Positions 9,286-20,990 are shown, counted from the stretch's first letter. The stretch is DNA of 64,000 nt from Siphonodentalium dalli (GCA_032622095.1 CP136065.1:216360151-216424150), one strand, 5' to 3'. Program-made: numbers and translations. Notes: generated from the sequence alone by a model not told the origin.

Positions 9286-10529
9286 AAACCAATTTATCTT
9301 ACAATTCGTACCATAAAAATGCAATAAAACTCAATTTAAAACAGGAACTATTTTATTACACACAACGTACACAATATTCTCAGCACGCGACGTTGTGATA
9401 AGTCAAATTCTGAGAAATTCACGTCACTATTCAAATTCACTTTGGCTGGAATCCGATTCAATGAAGAGGCGACGATATTTTCGTTTCATATGTTCGACAT
9501 AATTGTCACTTTTAACAGGATAATTGTATTATTTTATGGTGCAATCTCCTTGGATAGTGATAGTGTTGGCGAGAGGCATTGCCGGAGATGACTGTCCATT
9601 CAGAGTTTTGGTGAATTTTGAACTTTCCGACACTTCGACAATCGATTTCTGACTCGCACTAAAATAACCCTTTAAACTTCATTTAGAGGAAATGCACTAA
9701 ATCACGGACTTTTCGTAAGTATTGTGTTTTATATCCTTAACATAAGATAAAATTAATTTGATTTTCCATTCTGTATTTTATCGAATAAAAAATGCGTTCA
9801 GTAGCTTTTGATCAAGACCGTACTGAATTACGGGGAATTCCCTACTTCGTTAAAATAGAAATTGTCAAAATAGTCCGTATTCGTGCGCGCTGTTAACAAT
9901 GTGTAAACTTCGTTACTTTTTCGATTTCCAAACATTTTTGGGTGGTTATTTTGAGCTTTTTGGGCCCTGTCTCCACATTTTGTCAACTTTATTGAACTAA
10001 TTATTGATTATTTTACATTCGTAGCACACGAGTATATTATTTTACGACATTTAGTAGGTTATTTAAACGTTTTGTTTTGAAAACAAGCCAGTTGTCGAAA
10101 CGCACGTGCACCAGCTGTTGCCATCGAAGATATCCTTGTTGCCATCCAGGATACAAGATCGGAAACCGCCTAGGCGTTTTCGCGTGCATTTGATGAAATA
10201 TAGCTAAATTGTAAGATAAACTCCAATATTGTGAACTACACATGTGTTTTTTATCAGATATCAGGAGGAATTCTGTTATTTAACTGCTACTTGACATTAA
10301 TGGGGGATCGGTGCTGTATGCAAAAATGGCTCGGTCGTGTAATGGCACCTTAACACTATTAATTTATGGGTTCATTACTAAATATTTAAAGGGACACATT
10401 GGGAACCTTTTTATCAACTTGTATCATAATCATCAATATCTAAATGAAAACAAATGAAAGAGTCAATGACATTTTTTTTATTATTATTATAAAAGTTAAA
10501 AATAAATCTAAAATAAATCAATTTATTTT
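9286..10529. other. Intron sequence, nothing recognised
   Basis: About 1.2 kb of intron 1 with only short ORFs and no supported exon. The part around 9880-10160 is slightly richer in CpG than its surroundings (GTGCGCGC, GCACGTGCACCAGC). I see no further evidence of a promoter. Confidence 0.4.
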
Positions 10530-12299
10530 TCTTCAAATTTTTTTCTCGAAAAAGGGTCATAACTCCTTTTAAATAAATCGGATCAAACCCATATTTGAAC
10601 TCGATCTGTATTTTGGGCTGTGAAACTCACATACCAAATTTGGTTCCAATCAGATAAAAAATGTTTGAGTTATGGCAGAAGGCGTGAGTTCTAATTCGAA
10701 AAGGGCCATAACTCTGTAACAAAAACTCGGATCAATCCCAAATTCGAACTCGATCTGTATTTTGAGTAGTCCAAGTCTTCTCGTACTAAAGCCGGCTAAG
10801 ATATTGGGATGGAGGTGCCGGTCTTTAGTCCGAGTTCCAGGCCCATGCATTCCTATGACACGACTTAACCGTTTAATAGTGACCCGCTCAAATAAAACCA
10901 CAATTATATGAAATAAAATATCACAATTGCGACAATAAACGGATATTTTCAACAGAAGACATGCTATTTGATCTGAAACCCACATCAGTTGTGAATTGAA
11001 AGCGGTAATTTAATGCGAAAAGAGACATTTATCGCAATGTTTACAATTTTTTTAAAGTATGCGAACTCAGTTGACCTCGCGAACTGTGTTCGGCATTTTC
11101 CGTTGAAAATATTCCGTAGATTTTGGACTAACAACGCAAATTACGATGAATTCTCCATTGTAATCGTAATTATGTGTGTCAATAAATAAAAAATAAATAG
11201 ATTAATTAAACATTGGAGATATAAATGTAATACATTAAATAAATTACGGGAATTATAACCCTCTCAAAGTTTAAAACAGTGTAAACACAACGAGCATTAG
11301 AATAAATAATATGCCTTATATGGTGCTACATTTCACCCACATTTGGTGGACTTCCGCGAAATTAAGATATATACTAAGCGAACAGGGCAATATATTGCTC
11401 TTGTTATGCACACACAAAATCAAACAAAATTTGTATACATTTTGAACCTTAAGTTTGAAAAGTCCCACTGAAACGGAAGAACTATATTTCGAAACTGTGT
11501 GATTCGGTTCTCCGATTATTTTATCAACACACAAATCAAAATGCACATCACACGCATGGCAAGTCAGACAAAAGGGTTCTAATTTGCTCCAATTTTGACA
11601 AGTTGCTTGCGAAAATTGTCAACAAAACTACCGTTCTGATCCTCCATTATGTCATTAAGTTTTTAGTGCGGGAATTGTTCTCAAAGCACATAGGAAACTG
11701 GACTTTGGGGCGATCGGTTTTCGCTATTTTGTTCGGAAGACCCCCGCGCTATATATAGAAACGGAAACTAGAATACCCAGCGGACAATGCCGGAATTCTT
11801 CGGAACCTGACTTCGGCTTTCAGTTAATTAAACAAAATATAAAAACAGCGATGTTGGTGACAATCAACCGGAATATTCTATGCGTAATGTAACATGAAAG
11901 TTAGATTATTATACACCATTATGACCACAAGATGTCTCTCTTTCCGATGTATATAGCATCATGTATTGATTTATTAGGTAAATCGAGTAAAATACAACAC
12001 AGATTCCCGCCACAGATCGTGGGCGTAAGTCGTGTCATAAGAGACTATACGGGACGAACTCGGACTAAAGACCGGCACCTCCATCCCAATATCTTAGCTG
12101 GCTTTAGTACGAGAAGACTTGGACTATATTTTGAGCTGAGTAACCCAGTAACTGAGTTCCAATCGGATAGAAAATGTTTGAGTTATCGCATTACTCGTAT
12201 AGTGTATACGGACAGACAGACGAACTGTCACGACGAGTGGTCAATCCGGACAACGACACTATGTTTACCATACTATGGTATGGGTAAACATAAAAATGT
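10530..12299 (-). repeat. Dispersed repeat (GTGTACCCATACC family) split by a Mutator-like insertion
   Basis: Segments 10530-10757 and 12127-12299 are the two halves of one minus-strand copy of the family at 6331. The junction phrase CTCGATCTGTATTTTGAG is interrupted and resumes after 12126. Rejoining the halves removes the insertion plus one copy of its 9-bp target duplication, which gives a clean empty-site argument. Confidence 0.75.
10767..12126. mobile_element. Mutator-like (MULE) non-autonomous element with long TIRs
   Basis: The two ends are inverted copies about 72 bp long with one clear mismatch. They start TAGTCCAAGTCTTCTCGTAC and run through ATTGGGATGGAGGTGCCGGT. After a diverged gap a further TATGACACGACTTA block also pairs. 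The flanks are a perfect 9-bp direct repeat TATTTTGAG (10758-10766, 12127-12135). Long TIRs plus a 9-bp duplication are the hallmark of Mutator-like elements. Total length is 1360 bp. No MURA-type transposase ORF is present. Confidence 0.82.
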
Positions 12300-12499
12300 A
12301 TTACAGCCAAATAGCAAAAACACACGTTCCGATCATGCAAGAGCTTGCAGGGAAATATGATCTCACTGGATATGACAGGGAAATGTATAATTTGTTTTTG
12401 TAAAATTGGATGTACCGTATACACCTTACCGGTATACCAGTGTTTGTTGTGCACCTATCGGCTTCTGATGGGCTACTGTATTTGTCCACTATATTGATT

Positions 12500-13330
12500 T
12501 TCCAACCTCAGGGGGAGTGACAGGTTGGAAATTACCAACACTTGGAAAGCTTGTGTCCTGGTCCCTCCCCCGTGGCCAGTCAAAAACTGCTAGTTTATTT
12601 AAGAAAACAATATTGTCATACATTTGGTCAACATTGTCATTGGAATTGTGATCAGTTGGAAATTATCCAACCTACATGTAAGTGGGGGTGTCAGGTTTAA
12701 AATTTCCAACTGTAGGAAGGCTTGATGCTAGTCTAGATGGTCGGCCGGTGTGTCATCATCTCTCCCCCGTGGCCAATACAAAATTGCTAATAAGTTTAAC
12801 AAAATAATATTTTACTACATTTGGTCAAACTTGTGGACTGAAATGGTCATCAGTTGGAGAATTTTCCAACCTGAGGGGGAGTACTTATGAGGTTTGAAAT
12901 TTCCAACACAATAGGAAAGCTTCAGTTGAGGCCAGTCTAGATGCTAGGATTTGCTATTTTCTAGTATAGTTTTCAAAATTTTCTCACACCGCGCCGAACA
13001 AGCATGGTTAGCCCGGTGTATCCTGGTCTCTTAAAAATTGCCCGTATGTTAGATGTTAGGATTTATGCAATTTTTCAGGTTAAAAATCTGAATGTTCTCA
13101 TACCGGGGAATATACAACCATGGCTTACGAGTATATATGAATATATAGGATATTAGGACTAAGAACTGAGGCGCAAGGGGTGGGGGGGGGGGGGGTGCAA
13201 ATGGAATTATGCAAAACTTGTGTTGGTTTGATTGTGATTCAAGCGGGGGGGGGGGGGGGCGGGGGGGGGGGGGGTGCAGTTGGAATCCCCCCAAGGTGGA
13301 CACCCCCCGAATGGAGACCCTCTAGCCACG
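12500..13330 (+). repeat. Large dispersed repeat rich in TTGGAAATTTCCAAC and G-runs
   Basis: This segment is present again in opposite orientation at about 43080-43560. Shared phrases include CTCCCCCGTGGCCAGTCAAA, AAATTTCCAACTGTAGG, GTGCAAATGGAATTATGCAA and AAGGTGGACACCCC. It contains three long G tracts (13182-13195, 13245-13259, 13261-13274). No ORF of substance; the translated G tract yields only spurious poly-Gly or poly-Pro. The parent transposon is not identified. Confidence 0.75.
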
Positions 13331-13786
13331 TCCCTGCACTGACCTCGAAACTCCAATGGCATGTCTGTGGTAGATTATATATATATGATAGTTTGAACAG
13401 ATTTAAGTTCATGTTGATGTTTGAATTAATACTAGTTGTCGGATCAAGGGGACGACCGGATTTCATTATGTTACTCACGGATGCAACATGCTGTGCGACC
13501 AGGTCGTAACACAAAAGTGCAACATCACGCGGGAAATTGCTGTACTAAGCATTCTATTATAGCTTGGCAGACAGTCACCATTTTGCAGATATCATTTCCC
13601 GCCAAATTTCCCAAGGGGAGAAACTCTTGCAAATCTACTTCCCAGCGGGTGTAAAATAGCCTCAGCGTTTATCATAATTACAAACTCAGACTCTCAGTGC
13701 TATAGAACAATCATACGGTAATAAGAATACTAATGTTCAAGAACATTTTATACCGAGCATTCTTACCGCAAACTTAGGCGGCCCCC

Positions 13787-14160
13787 ACCTCCCTGGAATA
13801 CGGAATACCACTTAACACAGATGGTGGAATACGGAATACCAGTTAACAGCCATATGGAATTTTCCGGATAAATTTTCTATTGCCGTATGAACGCCGGTCA
13901 TCCCGCAGTGTCCACGTCTAAACTGATCTAAATGACGATGATCGACGATCAGTATGTCAAACCGTGAATTTATTGTGACAAAAATCGCATTTATATTATT
14001 ATTATTATCAATTTTTGGAAGGTGTCGAAGGTCGGCGTACGAATACCGGTATTTTTGGAATACCGAATACATGTACCTCCTAACAGAGGGGCTGGAATAC
14101 GGCGTACCTCATAACAGGGCATGGGATACGGCGTACGTACGAAGGGGGGGGGGGGGTGGG
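13787..14160. repeat. Degenerate tandem of GGAATACGGAATACC / GATACGGCGTAC
   Basis: Diverged repetitions of GGAATACGGAATACCA followed by CAGTTAACA or CTCATAACAG occur at 13793-13855 and 14030-14135, ending at a 13-G tract (14144-14156). The units are too diverged to define one period. No coding feature. Confidence 0.5.
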
Positions 14161-14321
14161 GACCTCATACCGGTATGTCCTTGGACAAAACTTGATATGT
14201 GAAGGAATTATATGATAATTGCAACGTATAATGACTCGTTCGAAACCCAAAATTATGTACATGTAGGCCTACATATAAATTGGAAAGAGGAATCTCAAAA
14301 CACACATACGCGGAATATTTC

Positions 14322-14807
14322 CACGGTGGGGAATCACGTGGTTTCAAGTTGATGAGTATCACGCATTCAAAATGGCCGAGGCGATCTAAAACGCGACCAG
14401 TTGCGAGGAAAAATGTAGTAAACTAAGATACATGTACATAACAGTATTTTGACAGCTACGAGCAGATGCTAAACTATGTTCCAAACAAGCTGGATATACC
14501 TCATTTATGTCCAAATTCACATTCGTTTGCACAAACATTCTGACCAAAGTTGTCAGTCGGAGGATTTTCCAAGATGTATGGACTGGTGTATTACACGCAT
14601 CTCCGACTGGCAACTTTGGTCAGAATGTTATAGAAAACTTCTATTTTTAGTCTATGAAGCTACTAATTATTTCCGAACAAATAAGGTATCAACTTGTTTA
14701 AAAAATAAACCAGAATATGCTCGTAACAGTCAAACTGCTATGTTTGGTATCAATTCGATTTTGTGCGTTCACTCGCCAACATCGAAACCACGTGATTCCC
14801 CACCGTG
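14322..14807. mobile_element. Foldback element with CACGGTGG ends and 5-bp TSD
   Basis: Left end CACGGTGGGGAATCACGTGG, then TTTC; the right end is the inverted GAAACCACGTGATTCCCCAC then CGTG. A second inner inverted pair is CTGACCAAAGTTG...CAGTCGGAG with CTCCGACTGGCAACTTTGGT at 14540-14625. Flanks ATTTC at 14317-14321 and 14808-14812 form a 5-bp direct repeat. A 5-bp duplication and CAC-starting ends fit Transib-like transposons, whose termini resemble the RAG heptamer CACAGTG. The short duplication makes this tentative. 486 bp, non-coding. Confidence 0.65.
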
Positions 14808-15005
14808 ATTTCCGAACAAAGTGACGAAAATAAGTGTTTCTCATATTTTTCGATAAATTTTAGATCGTTTTTATTGTGGCTGTTGGGTTTGTTTTAATCA
14901 GCGGTCTCGTAAAAATGCACAGTCATGCATGTAGACCATGGAATTAAAGAACATCTGCAGCAGTCTTCGCTCAGAAACGTTTATGGTAGTAAATAATTTT
15001 GATGA

Positions 15006-15474
15006 TTAAAGGTACTCAATCCGATCAGACGGTCCCCATACCATCAAGATACAACAACATTTCTTCAAAATACGCTTTAGTTGTCAGAATCGATTTATTG
15101 CAACAAAATAATGCTATTAACCACAGTGTCAACTATATATATGGTATCAAATTTCCCAAAACTTGTTATTTATCCATATTTTGTTCAACAAAATATGGCC
15201 GTATTATCACTAAAGTATAACGAAATGTTACCGCATTATCACTTGATTTTAGAGTTATCCACCGTCATTCGCAATTTTGTCTGAGACCCTCCGTTTGACC
15301 CCGTATTTCTGGGCCACATATTATCACACATCTCGAGAAATAACAAACTTAAAAAATCGGTATCTGATCACTCTGAGCTTTGAGTGGGTTCCTCGACTCG
15401 AATCAAATATTTTTTACCCCCAAAGGCAAAGAAATAGTAATCTAGGAGCGTCTGATTGGATTTAGTATCTTTAA
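15006..15474. mobile_element. TTAA MITE (GGTACTCAATCC family), complete
   Basis: The ends are TTAAAGGTACTCAATCCGAT and GATTGGATTTAGTATCTTTAA, with TTAA at both edges. Internal family phrases are ATTTTGTTCAACAAAATATG, CTGATCACTCTGAGCTTTGA and TCGACTCGAATCAAATATTT. 469 bp, no transposase. The TTAA target suggests a piggyBac-type origin. Confidence 0.8.
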
Positions 15475-15536
15475 AACAAAGAGAAAGCCGTACGTGTGTA
15501 CATTTTTTTAACTGCTTCATGTTAATTAAGATAATA

Positions 15537-15739
15537 TACAGTAATGCTCTAAATAATCGACTCCTTAACCGCAGAATTATGGGTAATTTTTCAGGATTTA
15601 GTCGGAAATATGGCCTGTTGCCATTCATCGGAAAGCTCTCGTCGATGAATGGCAACAAGCCATATTTCCGACTAAATCCTGGAAAATTACCCATAATTCT
15701 GCTGTGGTTAAGTGGTCAATTACTTTGGTCATTATTGTA
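15537..15739. mobile_element. TA-type MITE (CAGTAATGC family), complete
   Basis: Begins TACAGTAATGCTCTAAATAA and ends GTCATTATTGTA. The foldback arms are GCAGAATTATGGGTAATTTT against AAAATTACCCATAATTCTGC. It is the third copy in this window, after 2196 and 3808. Confidence 0.8.
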
Positions 15740-16039
15740 TACCGGGACATTTTCCGGAACGCGCGCGTTATTGCGATTCCGATTTCAGAATTGCAATAAA
15801 TACAAATATCGTAATATTTGATCGGAACCCGATCATCGTGTTCGAAGTTAATTGTATATATTTTTAAAACTTCAAATTGATGCGTCTTTCTGAGACACAA
15901 AATACTCATATAAATGTAGTTCCAATTAAATTCTATATCCTGTTCAGCGATTTGTCTCTTTGTTCCGCGTCTTATATCCCATTCAACGCGATATTACGAA
16001 ACCACTATCCGAGATGTCGCGGGAAAAAATACACCCTAT
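15740..16039. other. Intron sequence, nothing recognised
   Basis: There is no supported element or exon between the two MITEs. Confidence 0.4.
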
Positions 16040-16263
16040 CACTTATACTCGCGGCCAAATTGGATTCACCAGGTCCGGTTCCGTGGTTTTACCTAACTTT
16101 CCATACATGGAAGTCATGAATAATTCAACAGCTCCATATATGGAAATGCTACTCCAAACTTCGACATGTATCACTAAAACAAAACCGCGGAACGGGGCTG
16201 GGTAAATCTATGAAACCACGGAATCGGACCTGGTGGATCCAATATGGCCGCGAATTAGTGAAC
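16040..16263. mobile_element. Foldback MITE with CGCGGCCAAATTGGATTCACC arms
   Basis: Left arm CTCGCGGCCAAATTGGATTC then ACCAGGTCCGGTTCCGTGG. Right arm CCACGGAATCGGACCTGGTG then GATCCAATATGGCCGCGA. Related copies lie at 47325-47475 and 60768-60945. The target duplication is not clear, so the class is open. Non-coding. Confidence 0.75.
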
Positions 16264-17044
16264 GGGCGTATATTATATGATGTCGGACGTTTTACATTGC
16301 CCATTCGAGGTAAACTCGACGAACACAAAACTTTATAGGCCTTCTTATATGTATATATAAGATACAAAATCAATGCGAACACGCCGTGGTGGTCAAACGT
16401 GTACATGTATATGCACTGCAGTCAATGATGATGCCACTCCCAGTGGCGATTCAGCGACATGCGTATATTGTGGTGTCTTATACCACACCTTTGATCTCAA
16501 TTTGAAAATTTTATCTCTGAGACTCTGAATCACAGTGGCTTGCATGCAATCCGAGCTCAGCTTCCCCCTCCCACCGCACTCCAATTGCCTATATGCGCCG
16601 TCCCTATATATATATATTTACGCGCCTGCACGGTTAACGTCAGGGTATACAGTATCATCTATAGTATAGGTCTACTAACACAAGTGCGAATATAGGAACG
16701 GCAAATTTATAAGAGCAGTGCGGTGGGGAGGGGGTGGCAGCAACAACTACATAACTTACAAGCCCCTATAGCTGTATGTGTCTAAAGCATATTTATAGAT
16801 TGTTCCAATCATTTTGAGTTTCCTATAATTATTTTAAGTGTTTGTCGTCAGTAGACCAATATAAGGTTCCACACTTAAAATTGTCAGACCAACTTGCATC
16901 CATATAATCTATGGTACGCAAAGAAATCAACATCCATTGTACTCAACCCAGTCAACTGGCAGATTAGAACAGCATTAAGCGCCCGTTATTCTCACAGGCC
17001 CCTGGGGAAAATTACTAAAATACCAATATAGACTATACCAATTC
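16264..17044. other. Intron sequence, nothing recognised
   Basis: Mixed intron DNA with a short TATATATATA run near 16607. No supported exon or repeat family member. Confidence 0.4.
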
Positions 17045-17143
17045 CCCATATTTGTATGGTTCTATTGAGACAGACCGAAGATATTTTAGGCTGTTGAAGC
17101 TTTATTTGGCCGGTTTTGGCCGGTTTGTTGGGTAAAGGGTTAA
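17045..17143 (+). mobile_element. Truncated right end of TTAACCCTTTACCCAAC MITE
   Basis: It matches the right third of the copy at 19661: CATATTTGTATGGTTCTATT, GAGACAGACCGAAGATATTT, then GTTGGGTAAAGGGTTAA. The left end and hairpins are absent. Confidence 0.8.
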
Positions 17144-17890
17144 ACCATAACAAGTAACAGACAACAATACAAATACAATGACAAGTAGGCTAGGCCTACA
17201 AGAGATAGCTTTTAGAACAAACAATATTATTATGTCGCGAATGATCTGCAGTGTAGTAATGTTGAGTCACATGTAATATACATGTTCATATGACAATTTA
17301 TCTGATGGGTTTTACTAAATAATCAACTCTGTAAAGAGGTTGTCCGGCAATATCAGGTGACCAAAAACCATCGGGGATATAGCATAAACAGAAAAAACCG
17401 TCCGAGGACCATTTATTTCCATTTCGATTATGTCGCACGGAATCGTGTTTATATTGAAGATGCTCTTTATAATAATTTTGGAACACACTAACAATGAACG
17501 CCCTTGTATTCACAGCCACGATCCCGAGTAGGGGGGTGTCAAGAGACTTCCGTTAAGTTCCGTTCAAATTTGGACACCCTTAAAATTCCTGAGTATATAT
17601 ACTCAGTCGTGCACATATTTTATATGCATATTCACATTTCACGAATCCAAGCAGTTTGGTATGTCTCAATGAATAACAGTAACATATGTTACAAAAGGAA
17701 TGATATATATACAGAGCGTTTTATGCAAATCTGAGATTCTTCCCATCGGCTGATAAAGTTGCAGAACGTTGTATACAGCACTGAATAAGACTGCCACCGT
17801 GCTTGGCGGAGTTGCAGAGAATTCTAACCCATCAATACACTGGATTCCAACAATGAATATTAGCTTTTATGATAAGTCAATGACACTCAC
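17144..17890 (-). other. Start of SLC6 intron 1, nothing recognised
   Basis: Intron sequence just downstream of the predicted first coding exon. No repeat family or further exon was recognised. Confidence 0.4.
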
Positions 17891-17920
17891 CTCTTTTTCT
17901 GCTAAATAGTTATCAGTCAT
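17891..17920 (-). CDS. SLC6 transporter, predicted first coding exon
   Basis: On the minus strand an ATG in good context (GTGACAATGACTG, A at -3) opens MTDNYLAEKE. It then meets a strong donor, GAG|GTGAGTGT, in phase 0. Exon 2 (4716 downward) also starts in phase 0, so the two join without a frame break. Together they make a 51-residue cytosolic N-terminus before TM1, which is a normal length for SLC6 proteins. The intervening intron would be 13,174 bp and is packed with mobile elements. The exon is very short and the assignment rests on phase, strand, donor and acidic/Ser-rich N-terminal style only. An alternative first exon is possible. Confidence 0.5.
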
Positions 17921-18893
17921 TGTCACTGTGATGAAATATATCCCCACGTGTGAATCACATGTGTTACTAAACAGAAATCTCCGGAATCATGTGCTGTTTA
18001 AATGCAGGAAACTAATCGATCAATGGTCGGAAATTAAGTGAGCCATAAGCGAGTGGTGTGATGAGATAGTATGGATGGGGCGAGTCCAATATATAGAGAG
18101 GTAATTATAAATTGAGCACCAGTCATACTGATTGCTCATAGTTTTGCCCACTGTCCAGTTGGCCGATTCCACGACACCCTACACCCCATCGACATTAAAG
18201 GTGCACTGTTCATTTAAAAAAACTCACAACGCGTATAACTGCATGTATTTAACGAGGCTAGCTGCTCCTTGTATAATATATATCTAATTAAATTGTCTAT
18301 TAAAATTATCTATTAAAATGGTTCATATCGAAGGAGTGGCCCATTTTGTTATCGTTATTAAACGCTGGCAAACATTATTATCAGACAACGTTCCATAGCA
18401 ATGACTATGTTGATGCTAAAATTAATTGTCAAAGATTCCCATCAGATTTGACACAAACGTAATGTAATTTGTTTGTTCGTTTTCTAAACGCAAAAATTAT
18501 CGAACGTATGAGCACATTTAAAAACCATTAGGCGGTTTGCGCTCCAAAATACGTGCATCTGATAATAATCGATTTTGAATTTTCCCCGATATAGAAATAG
18601 GTCGATAAATACTTGAACCACTTTTCTACTAGCAGAATATGTCCAAGAAAGACACATTGAAATCATAAAGCTACAACCTTGAACACGATGTTTGGGTCCC
18701 AACAAAAACAACAGCCATTTCCACGGCATGGAACAAAAAAGAGCGTTCCGTGTTATATTTTTCAGAGCATATGAACTTAATGAAGCCGGTATATCAATAT
18801 TTCGTGTATTTGTAAACCTGTCTTATACATCCTTCCAAATTACGTAAAGACACAATTTGAAAGCTCGAATGAGCCATGTCCGTTTAACCCTTT
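17921..18893 (-). other. Upstream of predicted SLC6 start; possible 5' UTR/promoter region
   Basis: This is where the SLC6 5' UTR or promoter might lie if exon 17891-17920 is right. The sequence shows no TATA box at a defined distance and no clear CpG island. A TTTCATCACAG just upstream of the ATG could be a 3' splice site, in which case transcription would begin further right. Confidence 0.3.
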
Positions 18894-19121
18894 GAGTGCC
18901 AGGGGCCGATCTCATCGGCCCTAAACCTGCAAAATAAGTCTGTTAAAGAATATAAGAATAAATTATTAAAACTGTAAACATTTAAAAAAAAAATTTTTTT
19001 AGGCCAATGCATTCTCTTATATATGCGAGGCGACCTATGGTCGACTCGCATATATAAGAGAATGCATTGGCACAGGGTATATGAGTTGATACAAAAATCG
19101 ACCTGGCACTCAAAGGGTTAA
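18894..19121. mobile_element. TTAACCCTTTGAGTGCCAGG MITE with hairpin
   Basis: Begins TTAACCCTTTGAGTGCCAGG and ends CCTGGCACTCAAAGGGTTAA, with TTAA at both edges. It carries one copy of the shared 69-nt hairpin at 19003-19071. 228 bp. The TTAA target and CCCT-start terminus are typical of piggyBac-type MITEs. Confidence 0.85.
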
Positions 19122-19144
19122 GATATTAATGCAGGTTTTGACGC

Positions 19145-19617
19145 TTAAAGGCCCACTTAATTTTCGAACTCCCAGATAATTTTATGTAAAATATATGCCA
19201 TAGTATATACCATTTGAAAGAGGAAACTCCAAAACATCGTATTACCAACTTATTCGGTGTAATAAACTGTGAACTTGTTTTTGTTGAGATATCGACTTTT
19301 GTTCTATGATCAAGTATCATTATTTTCAATGGAATGGGAATAACACTACATCTTAAATTATAGAGTTATTCCTCTTCCATTGAAAATACATTATTAATTT
19401 GAATTTAGTTGCATTCTGGGAGCCATAACAGGAGAAATCTTTCTATGATTTCAGCTGTTTTCTGTTTCTATATGGGCACCGTCTGAGGCACAGACATTTC
19501 AAATGGTGATGAATTATAGTATCTTAATTAAATTTTATGTCATAGATTGTTATTAAAACCGTATATCAAGGCACTATGAACAAAATAATCAGTGATTCGA
19601 AAATTAAATGGGCCTTT
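19145..19617. mobile_element. TTAA MITE (GGCCCACTTAATTTTCGAA family)
   Basis: Left TTAAAGGCCCACTTAATTTT, right GATTCGAAAATTAAATGGGC then CTTTG. Inner arms (CATAGTATATACCATTTGAA) also fold back. The right TTAA appears mutated to TTGT. A second copy is at 23598-24041. Non-coding. Confidence 0.78.
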
Positions 19618-19660
19618 GTTTTTTAAATAATTTGACGTTTAATCGGATGCCCTGTCCGAT

Positions 19661-20095
19661 TTAACCCTTTACCCAACAAAACGGCCCTGTGCCAATGCAT
19701 TCTCTTATATATGCGAGTCGACCATAGGTCGCCTCGCATATATAAGAGAATGCATTGGCTTAACACATATTAAAAATGATAAAATTGTCAAAGAATGTAT
19801 AAAAAAAATTATAAAATTGTTAAAGAATGTAAGAAAAAATGGTAAAAAGTGTTAAAAAAAAGATTTTTTTTAGGCCAATGCATTCTCTTATATATGCGAG
19901 GCGACCTATGGTCGACTCGCATATATAAGAGAATGCATTGGCACAGGGCATAACTGTAACCATCACAATGTAGTCAATGAACCGGTTCCAATGATATCCA
20001 TATTTGTATGGTGTTATTGAGACAGACCGAAGATATTTTAGGCTGTTGAAGCTTTATTTGGGCGTTTTTGGCCGTTTTGTTGGGTAAAGGGTTAA
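19661..20095. mobile_element. TTAACCCTTTACCCAACA MITE with two inverted hairpins
   Basis: The ends are TTAACCCTTTACCCAACAAA and TTTTGTTGGGTAAAGGGTTA then A. Hairpins at 19691-19759 and 19874-19942 are copies of one 69-nt module in opposite orientation. They border an AT-rich spacer, so the CCCTGTGCC...GGCACAGGG interior looks like an element within an element. 435 bp, TTAA at both edges. Confidence 0.85.
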
Positions 20096-20227
20096 CACAT
20101 AAAGTTAAACCGCCGTATGTACCGTATCTTATGTAACCTTATGCTGTTAGTGGACGCTGGCTCTCCTCTGCCACTACATCCACCTCTGTATTGTCGATTT
20201 CCTCACCGTACTCATAAGTATTATTAT

Positions 20228-20365
20228 ATACGAAGTTTAGCAAGGACCCTAATCACTTCTGAATCCGTCAGTCCGAGTTTAGCAAGGGCCCTAATCTCTT
20301 GTGAACCTGTCAGGTCAGTCCGAATTTAGTAAGGGCCATAATCAATTATGAACATGTCAGTTCGA
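20228..20365. repeat. Tandem repeat, about 45-50 bp unit
   Basis: Three diverged copies of GTCCGAGTTTAGCAAGGGCC followed by CTAATCTCTTGTGAACCTGT. They adjoin the decayed retrotransposon fragment and could be its 3' UTR. Confidence 0.65.
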
Positions 20366-20369
20366 GTTG

Positions 20370-20790
20370 TTCTTATAGAGTTCAGCTTTACATCTTGTTT
20401 ATGTAAGTATACGTCCAAATTGTAACAATTGTTGAAGTGGTTTGAGGTCTCGTTGTATTACAATTCTTCTGGTAGATTGTTCCATAGGTCCAAAACTCTG
20501 TAGCTGAAGGTATATTTCCTGACATCGATATACGGTCCCTCCTTCCTTATAGTTTGTAATTGTGCCCTCTTGTTATTGAGTAATTTGAGTTGTTGTTGTT
20601 CCTTCGCAAAACTTCGGTGCACGTCAGGGTTATATTTGTTAAATATGTTGAACACATTTAATCTGAACGTTTGTATGCCATGCAGAAGATGATTATATCA
20701 GAGCCATGAGTCCATCCTTAATTATATGATGTTTTTAAAATCGCCTCTCACAAAGAGCGTCTATGCCTTTGTTGCCAATTAGCGGTAGAT
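20370..20790 (-). pseudogene. Decayed non-LTR retrotransposon ORF2, C-terminal fragment
   Basis: On the minus strand a 65-residue frame reads ...RKYTFSYRVLDLWNNLPEEL, then a stop, then NHFNNCYNLDVYLHK. The pattern R-x-FS-x-RV-x-x-LWN-x-LP followed by F...LD is the conserved tail found after the reverse transcriptase in jockey/CR1-like elements. Upstream, a frame-shifted VRGDFKN-like piece fits the usual RGD motif before it. There are several stops and a frameshift and no RT core, so this is a dead 3' fragment. The clade is not resolved. Confidence 0.7.
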
Positions 20791-20990
20791 AATAAAGAGT
20801 GTTATCAGTTATGAGCTTTTGTTATCGTTATTCGACGTATAACTTGTAGATGATTGTGTAGATTTTCTCGATTCCCATGTGATATAAATAATGGTGATTG
20901 CAAGTATTTCGCTTTTTACTTTTGACCGGTAAGCGGAAATTTGGCGTAGGAAATTGTAAATTATGTGGTGTAAGATCGGACCGCGGATCG

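Noticed and set aside
13180-13514. Poly-Gly and poly-Pro ORFs
   Set aside because: They arise from G14-G15 tracts in a dispersed repeat.
18190-18230. TTAAAGGTGCACTG as another TTAA MITE end
   Set aside because: No inverted partner end is present nearby.
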